A DNA stretch of 64,000 nucleotides from a bacterium. GTDB lineage: Bacteria > Desulfobacterota > Desulfocorpusculales > Desulfocorpusculum. Positions 27,868 to 37,556 of this stretch are shown piece after piece (position 1 is the stretch's first letter; each line of letters opens with the position of its first letter). The DNA is taken from assembly GCA_037481695.1 (NCBI GenBank), contig JBBFLE010000015.1, positions 23,174-87,173 on the forward strand. Reading direction: 5' to 3'. The position numbers and the translations under genes are program-made. Under the pieces are notes generated by a model that ran no database searches, was not told the DNA's origin, and saw only the letters and a program-made list of their open reading frames with translations.

Positions 27868-28350
27868 TTAGCTTCCTGATGCCGGGATCATGTCATCCGT
27901 TATGCATTCCTTGTCACTGCTCCATTTTCCCACAGGAGTGGTTGCTGGGTCATAGGTGTACTTTATCCAGCACTTGGAGTAGTCACTTCTGTATTGGGCG
28001 GTGGCAGTGGCTGTGACCTCGAATTTGGTGTTGGGAGGTCCTCCTGAGGCCGTGACAGAGTAAGTGAAATACTTGGTATCCGATAGGTCTAAGCCTTTGG
28101 CCTTGAAGTCCTCGGGCTTATCTGCACTGTAAAACCCCTGGGCCGGCACTCTTTGCATCTCCAGTTTCTCAGAGGTGATGATGGCGCCGATTATGCTTGT
28201 GGCCTCTGTGATCTTGGATTTCTCCACATATCCTGTGTAAAGAGGCACCGCCACCGCAGCCAATATTCCAACTATGATGATGACCACCATCATCTCCACC
28301 AGAGTAAAACCCCGTTGCTTCTCTTTTTCCTTGTCTTTGTTGCCTCTCAT
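27868..28350 (-). CDS. pilA: Major type IV pilin PilA
   Basis: I start at the ATG 28350 (leader MRGNKDKEKEKQRG), not the TTG five codons upstream. Cleavage before FTLVEMMVVIIIVGILAAVA leaves a mature pilin of about 146 residues with Glu5. The C-terminal region has two cysteines (KCWIKY and DKECIT) that can form the usual disulfide loop. A strong sigma-54 promoter lies 48 bases upstream, and pilS-pilR lie just beyond, so expression is expected to depend on PilR. This is the only one of the pilin genes with its own evident promoter. Confidence 0.92.
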   Translation of the reverse strand: MRGNKDKEKEKQRGFTLVEMMVVIIIVGILAAVAVPLYTGYVEKSKITEATSIIGAIITSEKLEMQRVPAQGFYSADKPEDFKAKGLDLSDTKYFTYSVTASGGPPNTKFEVTATATAQYRSDYSKCWIKYTYDPATTPVGKWSSDKECITDDMIPASGS

Positions 28351-28397
28351 ATCCCCTCTCCGCAAGAATGCTTGAATGAACTCCTGCCAGGCCTAGT

Positions 28398-28413
28398 AGC
28401 AATCCCCGTGCCA
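28398..28413 (-). promoter_or_regulatory. Sigma-54 promoter of pilA
   Basis: On the minus strand the sequence is TGGCAC-GGGGA-TTGCT, a full match to the -24/-12 consensus TGGCAC-N5-TTGCW. The GC of the -12 element lies about 50 bases before the pilA ATG. The adjacent PilR has the GAFTGA loop needed to activate sigma-54 polymerase. Confidence 0.9.
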
Positions 28414-28575
28414 GGTTGCATGCTAAACGAGATCAAATTTTTTAGATCTATAACTAGTTGAATCTTTTCGAATTTTCTGGATCAGGCCGAGAGCTTCCAT
28501 CATCGGGGCACAAAGTGGGGGCAATTCCTTGGGCCATCTAGTAAATCTTTCTTGACGTCATATGTAAAAATATAT

Positions 28576-29961
28576 TTACGAGGAGTTCTCAGATGCCAGG
28601 CCATAGCGCATCATCTTGTTGTGCAAGGTCTGGCGCGTGATACCCAGTAGCTGTGCTGTTTCCTGCCTCCTCCAGCCTGTCTTGGCCAGGGCCTGGGATA
28701 TGAGTTCCCTCTCTAGCCTCTCCATCTGCGAATTCAAATCCAGGCCCGGCTCCAGGTTAACATTGTACTTGGGCTCCAGCTCGGCTTGTCCCCTCATGGA
28801 CTCAGGGAGCAGCTCCGGGGTGATGACCCCCTTCTTGCACAGCACCACGGCCCTCTGGAGGGTGTTCTCCAGTTCTCTTACGTTTCCAGGCCATCTGTAA
28901 TTCAGGAGCACCTCCATGGCTTCCTTGGAAAGGCTCACCTCCTTGTTGAAGGCACGATTGTACATGTCCAGAAAATGCTCGGCCAGGAGGGGAATGTCCT
29001 GGGTTCTCTCCCTGAGGGGGGGCACCCTGAGGCTCACCACATTGAGCCTGTAGTAAAGATCTTCCCTGAATCTGCCCTGCCTGACCAGCTCAGGCAGGTC
29101 CTGGTTTGTGGCAGCCATCACCCGCACGTCCACAGGAATGCTGGAGACACCTCCCAGTCTCTCCAGGGCATGTTCCTGGAGAAAACGAAGCAGCTTGGCC
29201 TGAATGGCCAGTCCCATATCCCCTATCTCATCCAGTAGCACACTGCCGCCATTGGCCCTTTCAAACCTGCCCAGTTTTCTCTCAGTGGCACCCGTGAAAG
29301 CCCCCTTCTCATGGCCGAAAAGCTCGCTTTCCAGCAGTGTGTCTGGGATGGCCACGCAGTTTATCTTTACAAAGGGCTTTTCCCTCCTTGGCCCCAGGAA
29401 GTGGATGGCTTCGGCCACCAGCTCTTTGCCTGTGCCGCTTTCCCCTGTGATGAGAACCGTCACAGGTACATCCAAAATCATCTCCAACTGCTCGTAAAGA
29501 GCCTGCATGGCCGCAGATTGCCCAATGAGTCCCCCGAAGCGCTGCCTGAGCTGTCTTTGGGCTTTGAGCCTCAGGTTTTCTTCTTCCAGGGCCTTGTACA
29601 TGGCGGCCCTCTTCACCACTATGCGCACCTCGTCCTTGTCCAAGGGTTTGGGAAAATAATCAAAGGCGCCCAGCCGTATGGCTTCCACGCCTATTTCACG
29701 GCTGTCAAAGGCGGTTATCACTATGAACTGGGTCCTCAAGCCCTCTCCCCTGGCACGCCTGAGCACCTCCAGGCCGTCCAGCCCCGGCATCTTCACATCC
29801 AAAAGAGCCACATCCGGAGCCTCCCTGAGGGCCATCTCAAGAGCCTGGAGGCCGTCATAGGCGCAAAGCACCTGGTGCCCTTCGGATTTCATCAGTTCAC
29901 TGAGGAAAAAAGACATGGAATGGTCGTCGTCGGCCACAAGAACCCTGAGCTGAGATTTCAT
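28576..29961 (-). CDS. pilR: Sigma-54-dependent response regulator PilR
   Basis: The 461-residue NtrC-family regulator has a receiver (VADDD, D55 in VALLDVKMPG, K in YFPKPLDKD), a sigma-54 AAA+ domain (Walker A GESGTGKELVAEAIH, the sigma-54 contact loop GAFTGATE, Walker B GGSVLLDEIGDM) and a C-terminal Fis-type helix-turn-helix (ETAQLLGITRQTLHNKM). It overlaps the pilS stop by 4 bases. With PilS it should activate the sigma-54 promoter found immediately downstream, upstream of pilA. Confidence 0.93.
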   Translation of the reverse strand: MKSQLRVLVADDDHSMSFFLSELMKSEGHQVLCAYDGLQALEMALREAPDVALLDVKMPGLDGLEVLRRARGEGLRTQFIVITAFDSREIGVEAIRLGAFDYFPKPLDKDEVRIVVKRAAMYKALEEENLRLKAQRQLRQRFGGLIGQSAAMQALYEQLEMILDVPVTVLITGESGTGKELVAEAIHFLGPRREKPFVKINCVAIPDTLLESELFGHEKGAFTGATERKLGRFERANGGSVLLDEIGDMGLAIQAKLLRFLQEHALERLGGVSSIPVDVRVMAATNQDLPELVRQGRFREDLYYRLNVVSLRVPPLRERTQDIPLLAEHFLDMYNRAFNKEVSLSKEAMEVLLNYRWPGNVRELENTLQRAVVLCKKGVITPELLPESMRGQAELEPKYNVNLEPGLDLNSQMERLERELISQALAKTGWRRQETAQLLGITRQTLHNKMMRYGLASENSS

Positions 29962-31439
29962 GGCTGGGCCCTTCTTCCTTTGCTTACTCCTGGAGGCTGC
30001 ACATCCATCTGCAGGAGGGGCTTTTCCCCTCTGTGGACCGGGAATCTCATCCTGACCAGGATCCGACCCTCTAGAGGCCCCTCCAGCTCCAATCTGCCTC
30101 CATGATACTGCAGGATCTGCTCTGTTATGAGTAGTCCAAGGCCGCTGCCCTTGACCCTCGCGGCCGAACTCACCGTAGCTTCCCTCTCCAGATTCTCATG
30201 CGAGGGCTCAGGGGCCGGATTGTCCACCCAGATGACAGCCCAGGAAGATTCTCTTTTGACCCCGTACCTCACAAGACCCCCCCTTGGAGTGGCTTGTAAT
30301 GCGTTTTTCATGACATTTATGAGAGCCTGTCTGAGCCTCTCTGGATCCCCCATGACCTGCAGCCCCCCTTGGCACTCGACCCTTTGCAGGCCGATCCCCC
30401 TGTGGGAAGCCTCCCCTTCCATGAGGATGCCCACCTCCGTGCACAGGGACTCCAACTCCACGGGCTGCCTCTGCCACCTTGTGGGGGAGGATATGTCCAG
30501 CAACCTCCTCATGATTGTATCCAGTCGGGCCACCTCCTCCAGAATGGTCTCCACGTACTTTCTTTTCTGGTGGCCCTGGGGGAACTCCTCTTCAAGCAAT
30601 TGCAGAAGGCCCTTTATGGAGCCAAGAGGGTTCTTGATCTCGTGGGCCAGGCCGCTTACCAGCAGTCCCAGATTGGAGAGCTTCTCCGCCCTCTCGAACT
30701 CAGCACGTATCCTCACCCACTCTCCTTCATCAAAGACCCCGGCCACGATTCCCATGAGATGATCCTGCTCAGCCCCCAGCTCGAAGACTCCCATTCTCAC
30801 AGGGATCCAATCTCCTGTCTTGGTCAGAACCGCTCCCAAAGAAGGCTTGCGGGAAACCTGGGTCTCCTCCTTTGCGATAAGCCATCTATAAAGATCCTTG
30901 TTCTCCCCGTGTTCTGGAAAAAGCAGCCGTATGGATTTTCCCTTTACTTCCTCGGAGCGGTAGCCTACGAGCAGCTCCGCCTTGCTGTTGAGGCTGTGAA
31001 TACGCAGATCATCTTCAAACAGTATTATGGCATCGGTAACACTGCTATGGAAAAATTTCCCCACGGACTCTGCCAGTTCCCGGATGGCCTTGTTCAGGGG
31101 CACGAACTCCTGGCTGAGGTCCTCTGGAAGAGCCGGGGCCACCACTCCTTGGGAGATGCGCTGCACCTGCTCCACTGCGCTTTTGAGCTCCCGCCTGAGG
31201 GTAAGGGTGAGGGCCAGCCCGGAAAGAAATGCCACCAGTGCCACAACCAGGACCTCGGTTCTTATGTTCAACAGCACCATCTTGATCTGATACGGGGTTA
31301 CGGGCCTTGGGGAAAGGGTAAGCTCCCTCAGGTTCCTCTCTATTACGAAATAGCCCACAACCAAGATCAGCAAAGTAGTAAAGACCTGGATGGCTATTCC
31401 CAGGCGCACCCCGGCTATTCTTTTGAGGGCTTTGGTCAT
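29958..31439 (-). CDS. pilS: Sensor histidine kinase PilS
   Basis: The ATG at 31439 has GAGG seven bases upstream; the frame extends eight codons further. The 493 residues hold two membrane helices (IAIQVFTTLLILVVGYFVI; VLVVALVAFLSGLALTLTL), a PAS domain (DAIILFEDDLRIHSLNSKAE), the HisKA H-box GLAHEIKNPLGSIKGLLQLL and an HATPase domain (N-box MKNALQATPRGG, G-box GSGLGLLITEQIL). Canonical PilS has six helices, so this is a two-helix variant. It is coupled to pilR by a 4-base overlap. Confidence 0.9.
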   Translation of the reverse strand: MTKALKRIAGVRLGIAIQVFTTLLILVVGYFVIERNLRELTLSPRPVTPYQIKMVLLNIRTEVLVVALVAFLSGLALTLTLRRELKSAVEQVQRISQGVVAPALPEDLSQEFVPLNKAIRELAESVGKFFHSSVTDAIILFEDDLRIHSLNSKAELLVGYRSEEVKGKSIRLLFPEHGENKDLYRWLIAKEETQVSRKPSLGAVLTKTGDWIPVRMGVFELGAEQDHLMGIVAGVFDEGEWVRIRAEFERAEKLSNLGLLVSGLAHEIKNPLGSIKGLLQLLEEEFPQGHQKRKYVETILEEVARLDTIMRRLLDISSPTRWQRQPVELESLCTEVGILMEGEASHRGIGLQRVECQGGLQVMGDPERLRQALINVMKNALQATPRGGLVRYGVKRESSWAVIWVDNPAPEPSHENLEREATVSSAARVKGSGLGLLITEQILQYHGGRLELEGPLEGRILVRMRFPVHRGEKPLLQMDVQPPGVSKGRRAQP

Positions 31440-31776
31440 GCTTTGACCTCGCAATATCCCCAAGGGCCCATGTCAGGAGGCCTCCGGGATTTCTCAAGGA
31501 CCCCCCAAGCTAAACCCCTAGAGGAAGCTGCCTGCCCCACAGAAGACTCAGGCTCCATGGAGCAAACCAAAACAGCTCCCTGAAGTCAAGAGATGATCTG
31601 CTTCAAGGCTGGAAAATATGGACTCATGGAGCTTGCCAAGCCATTACAGCCATTCCCACAAGAAGCTCAGGCAAGCTTGGGCCAGTGGTCATGGAGATGT
31701 TAGAATAAAAGAGCTTTTCAGAGGAAGGATTTCCCGCGATTCTCAGCCCCCCAATGGAAAGGAAGCCTGATCTTCC
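31440..31776. other. Divergent intergenic region pilS / MFS gene
   Basis: These 337 bases carry no convincing gene. A possible sigma-70-type promoter for the MFS gene reads TTGGGC at 31677 and TAGAAT at 31701 with an 18-base spacer. I see no clear pilS promoter and no hairpin terminator. Confidence 0.4.
31677..31706 (+). promoter_or_regulatory. Possible sigma-70-like promoter of the MFS gene
   Basis: TTGGGC and TAGAAT are separated by 18 bases, about 70 bases before the start codon. The match to consensus is moderate (four of six and five of six). Confidence 0.35.
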
Positions 31777-33024
31777 ATGACATACAATCAACAGCCCTCT
31801 TCCAGAAACAGGTGGCTTCTTCTGGGAAGCGCCTTTTGCGTCATGATGGTCATAAGCATTTACCAGTATTCCTGGTTTCTCTTTGCAGACAGGATCCAGA
31901 AGGAACTTAACTGGAGCATGGCTTCTCTGGGACTGGTTTACACCATCTTTCACTATACCTCCACCTTGATACTGCCCTTCTCTGGGTTCATAGCGGATAC
32001 CTACGGGCCTGTGCGAGTTGCCTTGGCAGCATCTTCTATGGTAGGGGCCGGCTTCATTCTTTGCGCCTTTTTCCCTGATCCTTGGAGCTTTCGCATCTTT
32101 TACGGCTTGGGGGGAATAGGCGGAGGGATTCTGTACGGTCTTTCCACAGCCACTGCCATCAAGTGGTTCCCGGATAGGAGGGGCTTTGCCTCAGGCCTCG
32201 TTGTGTTCGGCTTCGGGGCAGGCACGGCCATCTTCAACCTGGTGATAGAATGGCTTCTGGAACACCGGGGGTTGTCCCTCACCATGCTTTGGCTTGGCAT
32301 GGGCATGCTGGCCACACTCATACCTCTTTCAGTTCTGTACCGATATCCCAAGTCTTCTCCTCGAGTCGTTTCCCCTCAGGAGGCAGCCCCGGCTTTGCCT
32401 AGAAGCTACAGACCACTGGAGATGCTCAAGACCTACCAGTGGTATGTGATCTATTTCTCCTTCAGCCTCACGGTCTCTGTGGTGCTCATGTTCGGGGCAC
32501 AGCTGAAGACCATGGCCCGGGATTACCAACTGCCTGATTCTTATTTCCACGCCCTCTTGGTGCTCTTTCCTTTGGCCAATGGCCTGAGCAGAGTCCTGGC
32601 CGGAGCGGTTTCGGACAGGCTTGGCAGGGAAAAAAGCATGGCTTTGTTCTACCTTCTCTTGGGAGGAAGCGTATGGGCCCTGCTGGGCTTGGGGAACATT
32701 CCACCGCTGTTTGTGACCTTTGTATTGCTGGCTTCCCTGATGGGAGGAGCTCCCTTTGCCCTTTATCCGGCCACCATAGGAGACTATTATGGGACCAAAT
32801 ATGCCACTGCCAACTACGGCCTCACCTATACTGCCAAGGCCTGGGCCGGGCTCATCTCAGGGTGGCTAAGTGGATACCTCTTCAGCAGGTTGGGCTCCTA
32901 TGAAGTGCCTCTTCTGACAGTGGCAGCAGGCAGCTTCCTGGCCGCCTTGCTCTCCAGTCCCCTCATACTCAAGCCTCCGAGCAGAAAGGTTTGCTCCAGC
33001 CCCCGCGGCGAAGAAGTGGGCTGA
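31777..33024 (+). CDS. MFS transporter, oxalate/formate antiporter (OFA) type
   Basis: The 415-residue protein has about twelve hydrophobic helices and the OFA-like N-terminus (WLLLGSAFCVMMVISIYQYS, then NWSMASLGLVYTIFHYTSTL). The MFS loop motif between helices 2 and 3 is GFIADTYGPVRV, and the matching loop in the second half is GAVSDRLGREKSM. Substrates of this family include small mono- and dicarboxylates; which one applies here cannot be told. The 3' end overlaps the convergent leuD gene by 56 bases, so the C-terminal tail ([15 protein letters not shown]) shares DNA with the leuD C-terminus. Confidence 0.85.
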   Translation: MTYNQQPSSRNRWLLLGSAFCVMMVISIYQYSWFLFADRIQKELNWSMASLGLVYTIFHYTSTLILPFSGFIADTYGPVRVALAASSMVGAGFILCAFFPDPWSFRIFYGLGGIGGGILYGLSTATAIKWFPDRRGFASGLVVFGFGAGTAIFNLVIEWLLEHRGLSLTMLWLGMGMLATLIPLSVLYRYPKSSPRVVSPQEAAPALPRSYRPLEMLKTYQWYVIYFSFSLTVSVVLMFGAQLKTMARDYQLPDSYFHALLVLFPLANGLSRVLAGAVSDRLGREKSMALFYLLLGGSVWALLGLGNIPPLFVTFVLLASLMGGAPFALYPATIGDYYGTKYATANYGLTYTAKAWAGLISGWLSGYLFSRLGSYEVPLLTVAAGSFLAALLSSPLILKPPSRKVCSSPRGEEVG

Positions 33025-33484
33025 GGCCTCCTGCCTCCACCAGCTCCATCATGAACCTGGGAAGGGGCTTGAAATTGTACGCTTCGCCTGTGCGCAGGTT
33101 TAACAAGAAACCCCGATCCAGCTCCAGACGAACTGGATCTCCCCTCTGAATTCTCTGGGCAGCTTCTGGGCATTCCAAGAGGGGAAGCCCCAGGTTGAAG
33201 CCGTTTCTGTAAAATATCCTGGCAAAGCTCTGGGCCACCACAGCTGCTACCCCGAGGGCCTTGAGCACCCCGGGGGCATGTTCCCTGGATGAACCACAGC
33301 CAAAGTTCCTGCCTGCCACCACCAGATCCCCAGGCCTCACAGATCTGGCGAATTCAGGATCCAGGTCCTCCAGACAGTGAGGCGCCAGGAGACTCAAGTC
33401 TGCAGTGGTGAGATATCTGGCAGGTATGATCTGATCTGTGTCCACATCGTCTCCAAAGACCCAAGCCTTTCCTTCGTATTTCAC
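32969..33484 (-). CDS. leuD: 3-isopropylmalate dehydratase small subunit
   Basis: LeuD forms the swivel domain of isopropylmalate isomerase with LeuC. The 171-residue protein has the family motifs [14 protein letters not shown] near the N-terminus and [21 protein letters not shown] at about 60-80. The short, archaeal-type length fits the homoaconitase/IPMI-like class also seen in its LeuC. It is the last gene of the leu operon, 38 bases after leuC. Its 3' end overlaps the convergent MFS gene. Confidence 0.95.
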   Translation of the reverse strand: MKYEGKAWVFGDDVDTDQIIPARYLTTADLSLLAPHCLEDLDPEFARSVRPGDLVVAGRNFGCGSSREHAPGVLKALGVAAVVAQSFARIFYRNGFNLGLPLLECPEAAQRIQRGDPVRLELDRGFLLNLRTGEAYNFKPLPRFMMELVEAGGLSPLLRRGGWSKPFCSEA

Positions 33485-33522
33485 CTTTTCACCTCCAAGG
33501 GCTGTTATGTTCCTTGCTCTGC

Positions 33523-34800
33523 TCAGGAGACCACCTCACCAGGGTGGGCTATTCTGCCTGCCACGGCAGATGCGGCTGCCACAGCCGGGCTGGCCAGATA
33601 CACCTCACTGTCAGGGTGACCCATTCTGCCCAAGAAGTTCCTGTTGGTGGTGGAAACACATCTCTCCCCCTTGGCCAGTATGCCCAGGTGCCCTCCCAGA
33701 CAAGGACCGCAGGAAGGAGGACATACCACAGCGCCTGCCTCCAGGAAGACCTGCAGAAGACCCTCCTTGAGGGCCTGGGCATAGATTCCCCTTGTGGCCG
33801 GGATCACAAGGAGCCTGGTGGTTTCTGCCACCTTCTTGCCCGCCAGGACATGGGCGGCTGTCCTGAGGTCCTCCATGCGGCCGTTGGTGCAGGAGCCTAT
33901 GACAACCTGCTGGATCTCCACCCTGTGGAATTCCTCAACGGGCCTCACATGGGAAGGAGAGTGAGGAGCTGCCACAACAGGTACCATGCCTGAGGTGTCA
34001 TATTCCCTCACCTGTGTGTATTCAGCCCCGGGGTCAGCAGATAAGATCTCCCACTTGCCTGCCACGGCGTTGCCCAGGTAATCCAGGGTGATACGGTCCA
34101 CATGGAAAAGACCTGCCTTTGCCCCTGCCTCTATGGCCATGTTGGCCATGGTGAAGCGGGCCTCCATGGAAAGGCTCTCCAAGGCCTCCCCATGGAACTC
34201 CAGGGCCATGTAATTGGCCCCGTCCACCCCCAGATCAGCTATGGTATTCAAGATGATATCCTTTCCTGTGACCCAGGGGCCCGGTTTCCCATGGTATTGC
34301 AGCCTTATGGTGCCAGGCACCCTCAGCCAGGCCATGCCCGAGATCCAGGCAGCTGCTATGTCCGTGCTTCCCACCCCAGAGGCAAAGGCTCCCAAGGCCC
34401 CGTACGTGCAGGTGTGGCTGTCGGCTCCCAGCACCAGTTGACCGGGGCCCACCAAGGCCCTCTCGGGCAGCAAAGCATGGGCTATGCCGTCGGTCTCGAA
34501 ATAGAGCTTGATGCCTTGCTCTCTGGCAAAATCACGGCTTTCTCTCACCTGCTCTGCAGAGGCGATGTCTTTATTGGGTGTGAAATGGTCCATCACAAGG
34601 GCTATTCTCTCGGGCCTGCAGACTCTGGTACCACCGGCCTCTTTGAATGCTCTTATGGCAAGGGGAGCGGTGATGTCGTTAGCCATGGTCAGATCCACTT
34701 GGGCTAGGATCAGCTCCCCAGGCTCCAGCTTCTGATCCCCTGCGTGGCGGGAAAGAATTTTTTCCGCCAGGGTCATTCCCGTTGGTTTTCTCCTGTGCAT
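33523..34800 (-). CDS. leuC: 3-isopropylmalate dehydratase large subunit
   Basis: LeuC carries the [4Fe-4S] cluster that converts 2- to 3-isopropylmalate. The ligand cysteines lie in GSCTNGRMEDL and CPPSCGPCLGGHLG; substrate motifs include GADSHTCTYGALG. I start at the ATG 34800, which has GGGGA upstream and lies 14 bases after the leuA stop; GTG 34818 and ATG 34776 are alternatives. At 425 residues it belongs to the shorter class paired with small LeuD proteins. Confidence 0.95.
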   Translation of the reverse strand: MHRRKPTGMTLAEKILSRHAGDQKLEPGELILAQVDLTMANDITAPLAIRAFKEAGGTRVCRPERIALVMDHFTPNKDIASAEQVRESRDFAREQGIKLYFETDGIAHALLPERALVGPGQLVLGADSHTCTYGALGAFASGVGSTDIAAAWISGMAWLRVPGTIRLQYHGKPGPWVTGKDIILNTIADLGVDGANYMALEFHGEALESLSMEARFTMANMAIEAGAKAGLFHVDRITLDYLGNAVAGKWEILSADPGAEYTQVREYDTSGMVPVVAAPHSPSHVRPVEEFHRVEIQQVVIGSCTNGRMEDLRTAAHVLAGKKVAETTRLLVIPATRGIYAQALKEGLLQVFLEAGAVVCPPSCGPCLGGHLGILAKGERCVSTTNRNFLGRMGHPDSEVYLASPAVAAASAVAGRIAHPGEVVS

Positions 34801-34814
34801 TCCAACTTCCCCTT

Positions 34815-36353
34815 TCACATGTCTTCCTTTATCTTCACCGGGTAACGCTTCCTGTACTCCAGGCGGTTGAGAGCATTGACGTATGCTCTGGCACTGGCCA
34901 CGATCACGTCAGGATGGGTGCCTTGGCCCACCACCTCATGACCATTGGCCTCCAGCCTCACGGTCACCTCACCCTGGGCATCAGATCCCCCGGTTATGGC
35001 GTTTATGGCAAAACGCTTCAGCCTCGCCTTTGCCCCAGCTATGCGCGCTATGGTCTGGAAGGTGGCATCCACCGGGCCAATGCCGAAGCCTGCCCCGGCG
35101 TGCTCCACTCCGTCTATCTCCAGCTTGACGCTGGCGGTGGGCACGGTGACGCTTCCGCTTGTGACATGGAGATAGTTCAATTTGTACCTGGCCGGCATTC
35201 TCAAGACCTCGTCTTCCACCAGGGCTTCCAGGTCCTCGTCGTAAACATCCTTGTTTCGGTCAGCCAGGGCCTTGAAACGTTGGAAAACCCGGTCCAGGTC
35301 TTCGGGGGTGAGTTCATAACCCAGCTTTTCCAGCCTGTCCTTGAGGGCATGGCGGCCAGAGTGCTTTCCCAAGACCAGAGAGGTCTGGCCCCATCCCACG
35401 CTCTCGGGTCTCATGATCTCGTACGTGCTCTTTTCTTTGAGGATTCCGTCCTGATGGATTCCCGATTCATGGGAGAAGGCATTGGCCCCTACTATGGCCT
35501 TGTTGGGCTGGACCGGTATGCCGGTGATGCGCGAGACCATGCGGCTTGTGGGATAAAGGTATTCTGTACGCACCCTGCTTTGCACTCCAAAGTGGTCAGA
35601 CCTGGTCTTAAGGGCCATTACCACCTCTTCCAGAGCTGCATTTCCCGCCCTTTCCCCTATTCCGTTGATGGTGCACTCCACCTGTCTTGCTCCTGCCCTA
35701 ACTGCTGCCAGGGAATTGGCCACAGCCAGCCCCAGGTCATTGTGGCAATGCACGCTCAATACCACCCGATCTATACCCCTTACCCTGGAGCGTATCTGGC
35801 GGATGAGTCCTGCGAACTCATCCGGCGTGGCATACCCCACTGTGTCTGGTATGTTCACGGTGGTGGCTCCGGCCTCAATGGCAGCCTCCAGAACCAGGAA
35901 AAGGAATTCCGGTTCAGTTCTAGAAGCATCCATGGGAGAAAATTCCACATCAGAACACATGCTTCTGGCCAGGCGCACCATCTCAGTGGCCCATTGAAGC
36001 ACTTCCTGCCTTTCTTTCTTGAGCTGGTGACGAAGGTGTATGTCCGAGGTGGAAAGAAATACGTGAAGCCCTGGCCGTCTGGCCTTCTTCACAGCCTCCC
36101 AGGCCCTTTCTATGTCTGCCCTTTCACAGCGGGCCAGGGCCACCACCTTGGCTTCCTGAAGCCTTTCGGCTATTCTTCGCACAGCCTCAAAATCCCCTTC
36201 TGAGGCTATGGGAAAGCCGGCCTCCACAGAATCCACTCCCAGCTTTTCCAGCTGCAGGGCCACCTGAATCTTTTCCTCGATGTTCATGGTGGCACCCGGA
36301 GATTGCTCTCCGTCCCTGAGAGTCGTGTCGAATATGCGTACATGCTCTTCCAT
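34815..36353 (-). CDS. leuA: 2-isopropylmalate synthase
   Basis: LeuA condenses acetyl-CoA with 2-oxoisovalerate, the committed step to leucine. The 512-residue protein begins with the DRE-TIM signature DTTLRDGEQSPGATMN, has the metal-binding HCHNDLGLAVANSLAA motif near 205 and the second signature NGIGERAGNAALEEVVMAL. The C-terminal LeuA_dimer domain (from about 385), which binds leucine for feedback inhibition, is intact. It lies 11 bases after leuB and 14 before leuC. Confidence 0.96.
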   Translation of the reverse strand: MEEHVRIFDTTLRDGEQSPGATMNIEEKIQVALQLEKLGVDSVEAGFPIASEGDFEAVRRIAERLQEAKVVALARCERADIERAWEAVKKARRPGLHVFLSTSDIHLRHQLKKERQEVLQWATEMVRLARSMCSDVEFSPMDASRTEPEFLFLVLEAAIEAGATTVNIPDTVGYATPDEFAGLIRQIRSRVRGIDRVVLSVHCHNDLGLAVANSLAAVRAGARQVECTINGIGERAGNAALEEVVMALKTRSDHFGVQSRVRTEYLYPTSRMVSRITGIPVQPNKAIVGANAFSHESGIHQDGILKEKSTYEIMRPESVGWGQTSLVLGKHSGRHALKDRLEKLGYELTPEDLDRVFQRFKALADRNKDVYDEDLEALVEDEVLRMPARYKLNYLHVTSGSVTVPTASVKLEIDGVEHAGAGFGIGPVDATFQTIARIAGAKARLKRFAINAITGGSDAQGEVTVRLEANGHEVVGQGTHPDVIVASARAYVNALNRLEYRKRYPVKIKEDM

Positions 36354-36364
36354 GCCCCACCCTC

Positions 36365-37438
36365 CTATCCTCGATCAACTTTTTCCAGCAGCTCACAGAC
36401 TCGGCTGCCCACCTCAGAGGTGGACATCCCCATCTGTCCTGCACCCATTCCCTTGAGTTCTTTGACAACTGCCCTTACTGCTGCCTGGATTCTTCGGGCT
36501 GCGGCCTGCTCCCCCAGCTCTTCCAACATCATGGCCGCTGCCTGGATGGCAGCCAGGGGATTTATGACGCCCTTCCCAGCGTGTCTTGGGGAAGAGCCGT
36601 GAATAGGCTCGAACATGGAAACACCGCCCGGGTGTATGTTGCCAGAGGCTGCTATTCCGAGCCCTCCCTGTATGGCTGCACCCAGATCAGTGATGATGTC
36701 CCCAAACATGTTGTCTGTGACGATCACGTCAAACTGCTCAGGGTTCTTGACCATCCACATGCAGGTGGCATCCACGTGGGCGTACTCGGTCTCCACGTCT
36801 GGATACTCGCTGGCCAGCTGATGAAACACCCGGTCCCAGAGATCAAAGGTATAGGTGAGCACGTTCTTCTTGCCGCAGAGGGTAAGCTTTTTTTTCTTGT
36901 TGCGCTTCCTGCTCAGTTCAAAAGCATAGCGCAAACAGCGCTCCACGCCCCTTCTGGTCTGGATGGACTCCTGTATCGCCACTTCAAAAGGAGTCCCTCT
37001 TGCCATCACCCCACCGGCCCCGGTGTAAAGGCCCTCGGTGTTTTCCCTCACAACCACGAAATCGATGTCTTGAGGTGTCTTGTCCTTGAGGGGAGTCTCC
37101 ACCCCAGGCAGCAGTTCCACAGGACGCAGGTTTATGTAAAGATCCAACTCAAATCTGATCCTAAGTAGAATCTCCTTCTCCAGAAGACCTGGTTTCACAT
37201 CCGGGTGCCCTATGGCTCCCAGGTAGATGGCATGCATCTCTTTCATCTTTTCCAGAGCCTCCCCGGCAAGGGTGACACCGGTGCGAAGGTAATGCTCCCC
37301 CCCAAAAGGAAACTCCGTTGTAAAGAGTCTAAAACCCTCCAGCCTCGATACTCTGGCCAGGACCTTCAGGCCCTCCTGCACCACCTCTGGTCCCACACCA
37401 TCTCCTGGAATCACAGCCACTTTATAGGATCTTTCCAT
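36365..37438 (-). CDS. leuB: 3-isopropylmalate dehydrogenase
   Basis: LeuB oxidises and decarboxylates 3-isopropylmalate with NAD. The 357-residue protein shows [12 protein letters not shown] at the N-terminus, [13 protein letters not shown], the catalytic Lys region [12 protein letters not shown] and the signature [19 protein letters not shown]. It belongs to the decarboxylating dehydrogenase family with some isocitrate/tartrate-type features, but the leu operon context fixes the role. The ATG follows GGGGGAAAGAG and sits 43 bases after the second attenuator hairpin. Confidence 0.94.
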   Translation of the reverse strand: MERSYKVAVIPGDGVGPEVVQEGLKVLARVSRLEGFRLFTTEFPFGGEHYLRTGVTLAGEALEKMKEMHAIYLGAIGHPDVKPGLLEKEILLRIRFELDLYINLRPVELLPGVETPLKDKTPQDIDFVVVRENTEGLYTGAGGVMARGTPFEVAIQESIQTRRGVERCLRYAFELSRKRNKKKKLTLCGKKNVLTYTFDLWDRVFHQLASEYPDVETEYAHVDATCMWMVKNPEQFDVIVTDNMFGDIITDLGAAIQGGLGIAASGNIHPGGVSMFEPIHGSSPRHAGKGVINPLAAIQAAAMMLEELGEQAAARRIQAAVRAVVKELKGMGAGQMGMSTSEVGSRVCELLEKVDRG

Positions 37439-37480
37439 CTCTTTCCCCCAGCCCTTCGTTTTTTAAGGCTTCATCTTCCC

Positions 37481-37513
37481 CAAAAATCAAAAGCCGTCGG
37501 TTGCCCGACGGCT
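37481..37513 (-). terminator. Second (distal) leu attenuator hairpin
   Basis: On the minus strand AGCCGTCGG pairs with CCGACGGCT around a 4-base loop (9 base pairs) and is followed by TTTGATTTTT. It lies between the first attenuator hairpin and leuB, giving a tandem terminator. Confidence 0.8.
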
Positions 37514-37520
37514 CTTTCCC

Positions 37521-37556
37521 AAAAGAAAAGCCGCGGGCAAGCCCTTTGCCCGCGGC
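37521..37556 (-). terminator. First (proximal) leu attenuator terminator
   Basis: A perfect 11-base-pair GC-rich stem, GCCGCGGGCAA with TTGCCCGCGGC, has a 5-base loop and is followed on the minus strand by TTTTCTTTT. It begins 24 bases after the leader-peptide stop codon. Confidence 0.88.

Noticed and set aside
37481..37556. Tandem hairpins as simple terminators of the mtaB operon
   Set aside because: They follow a promoter and a Leu-rich leader ORF and have a complementary antiterminator, so attenuation of leuBACD explains them better.
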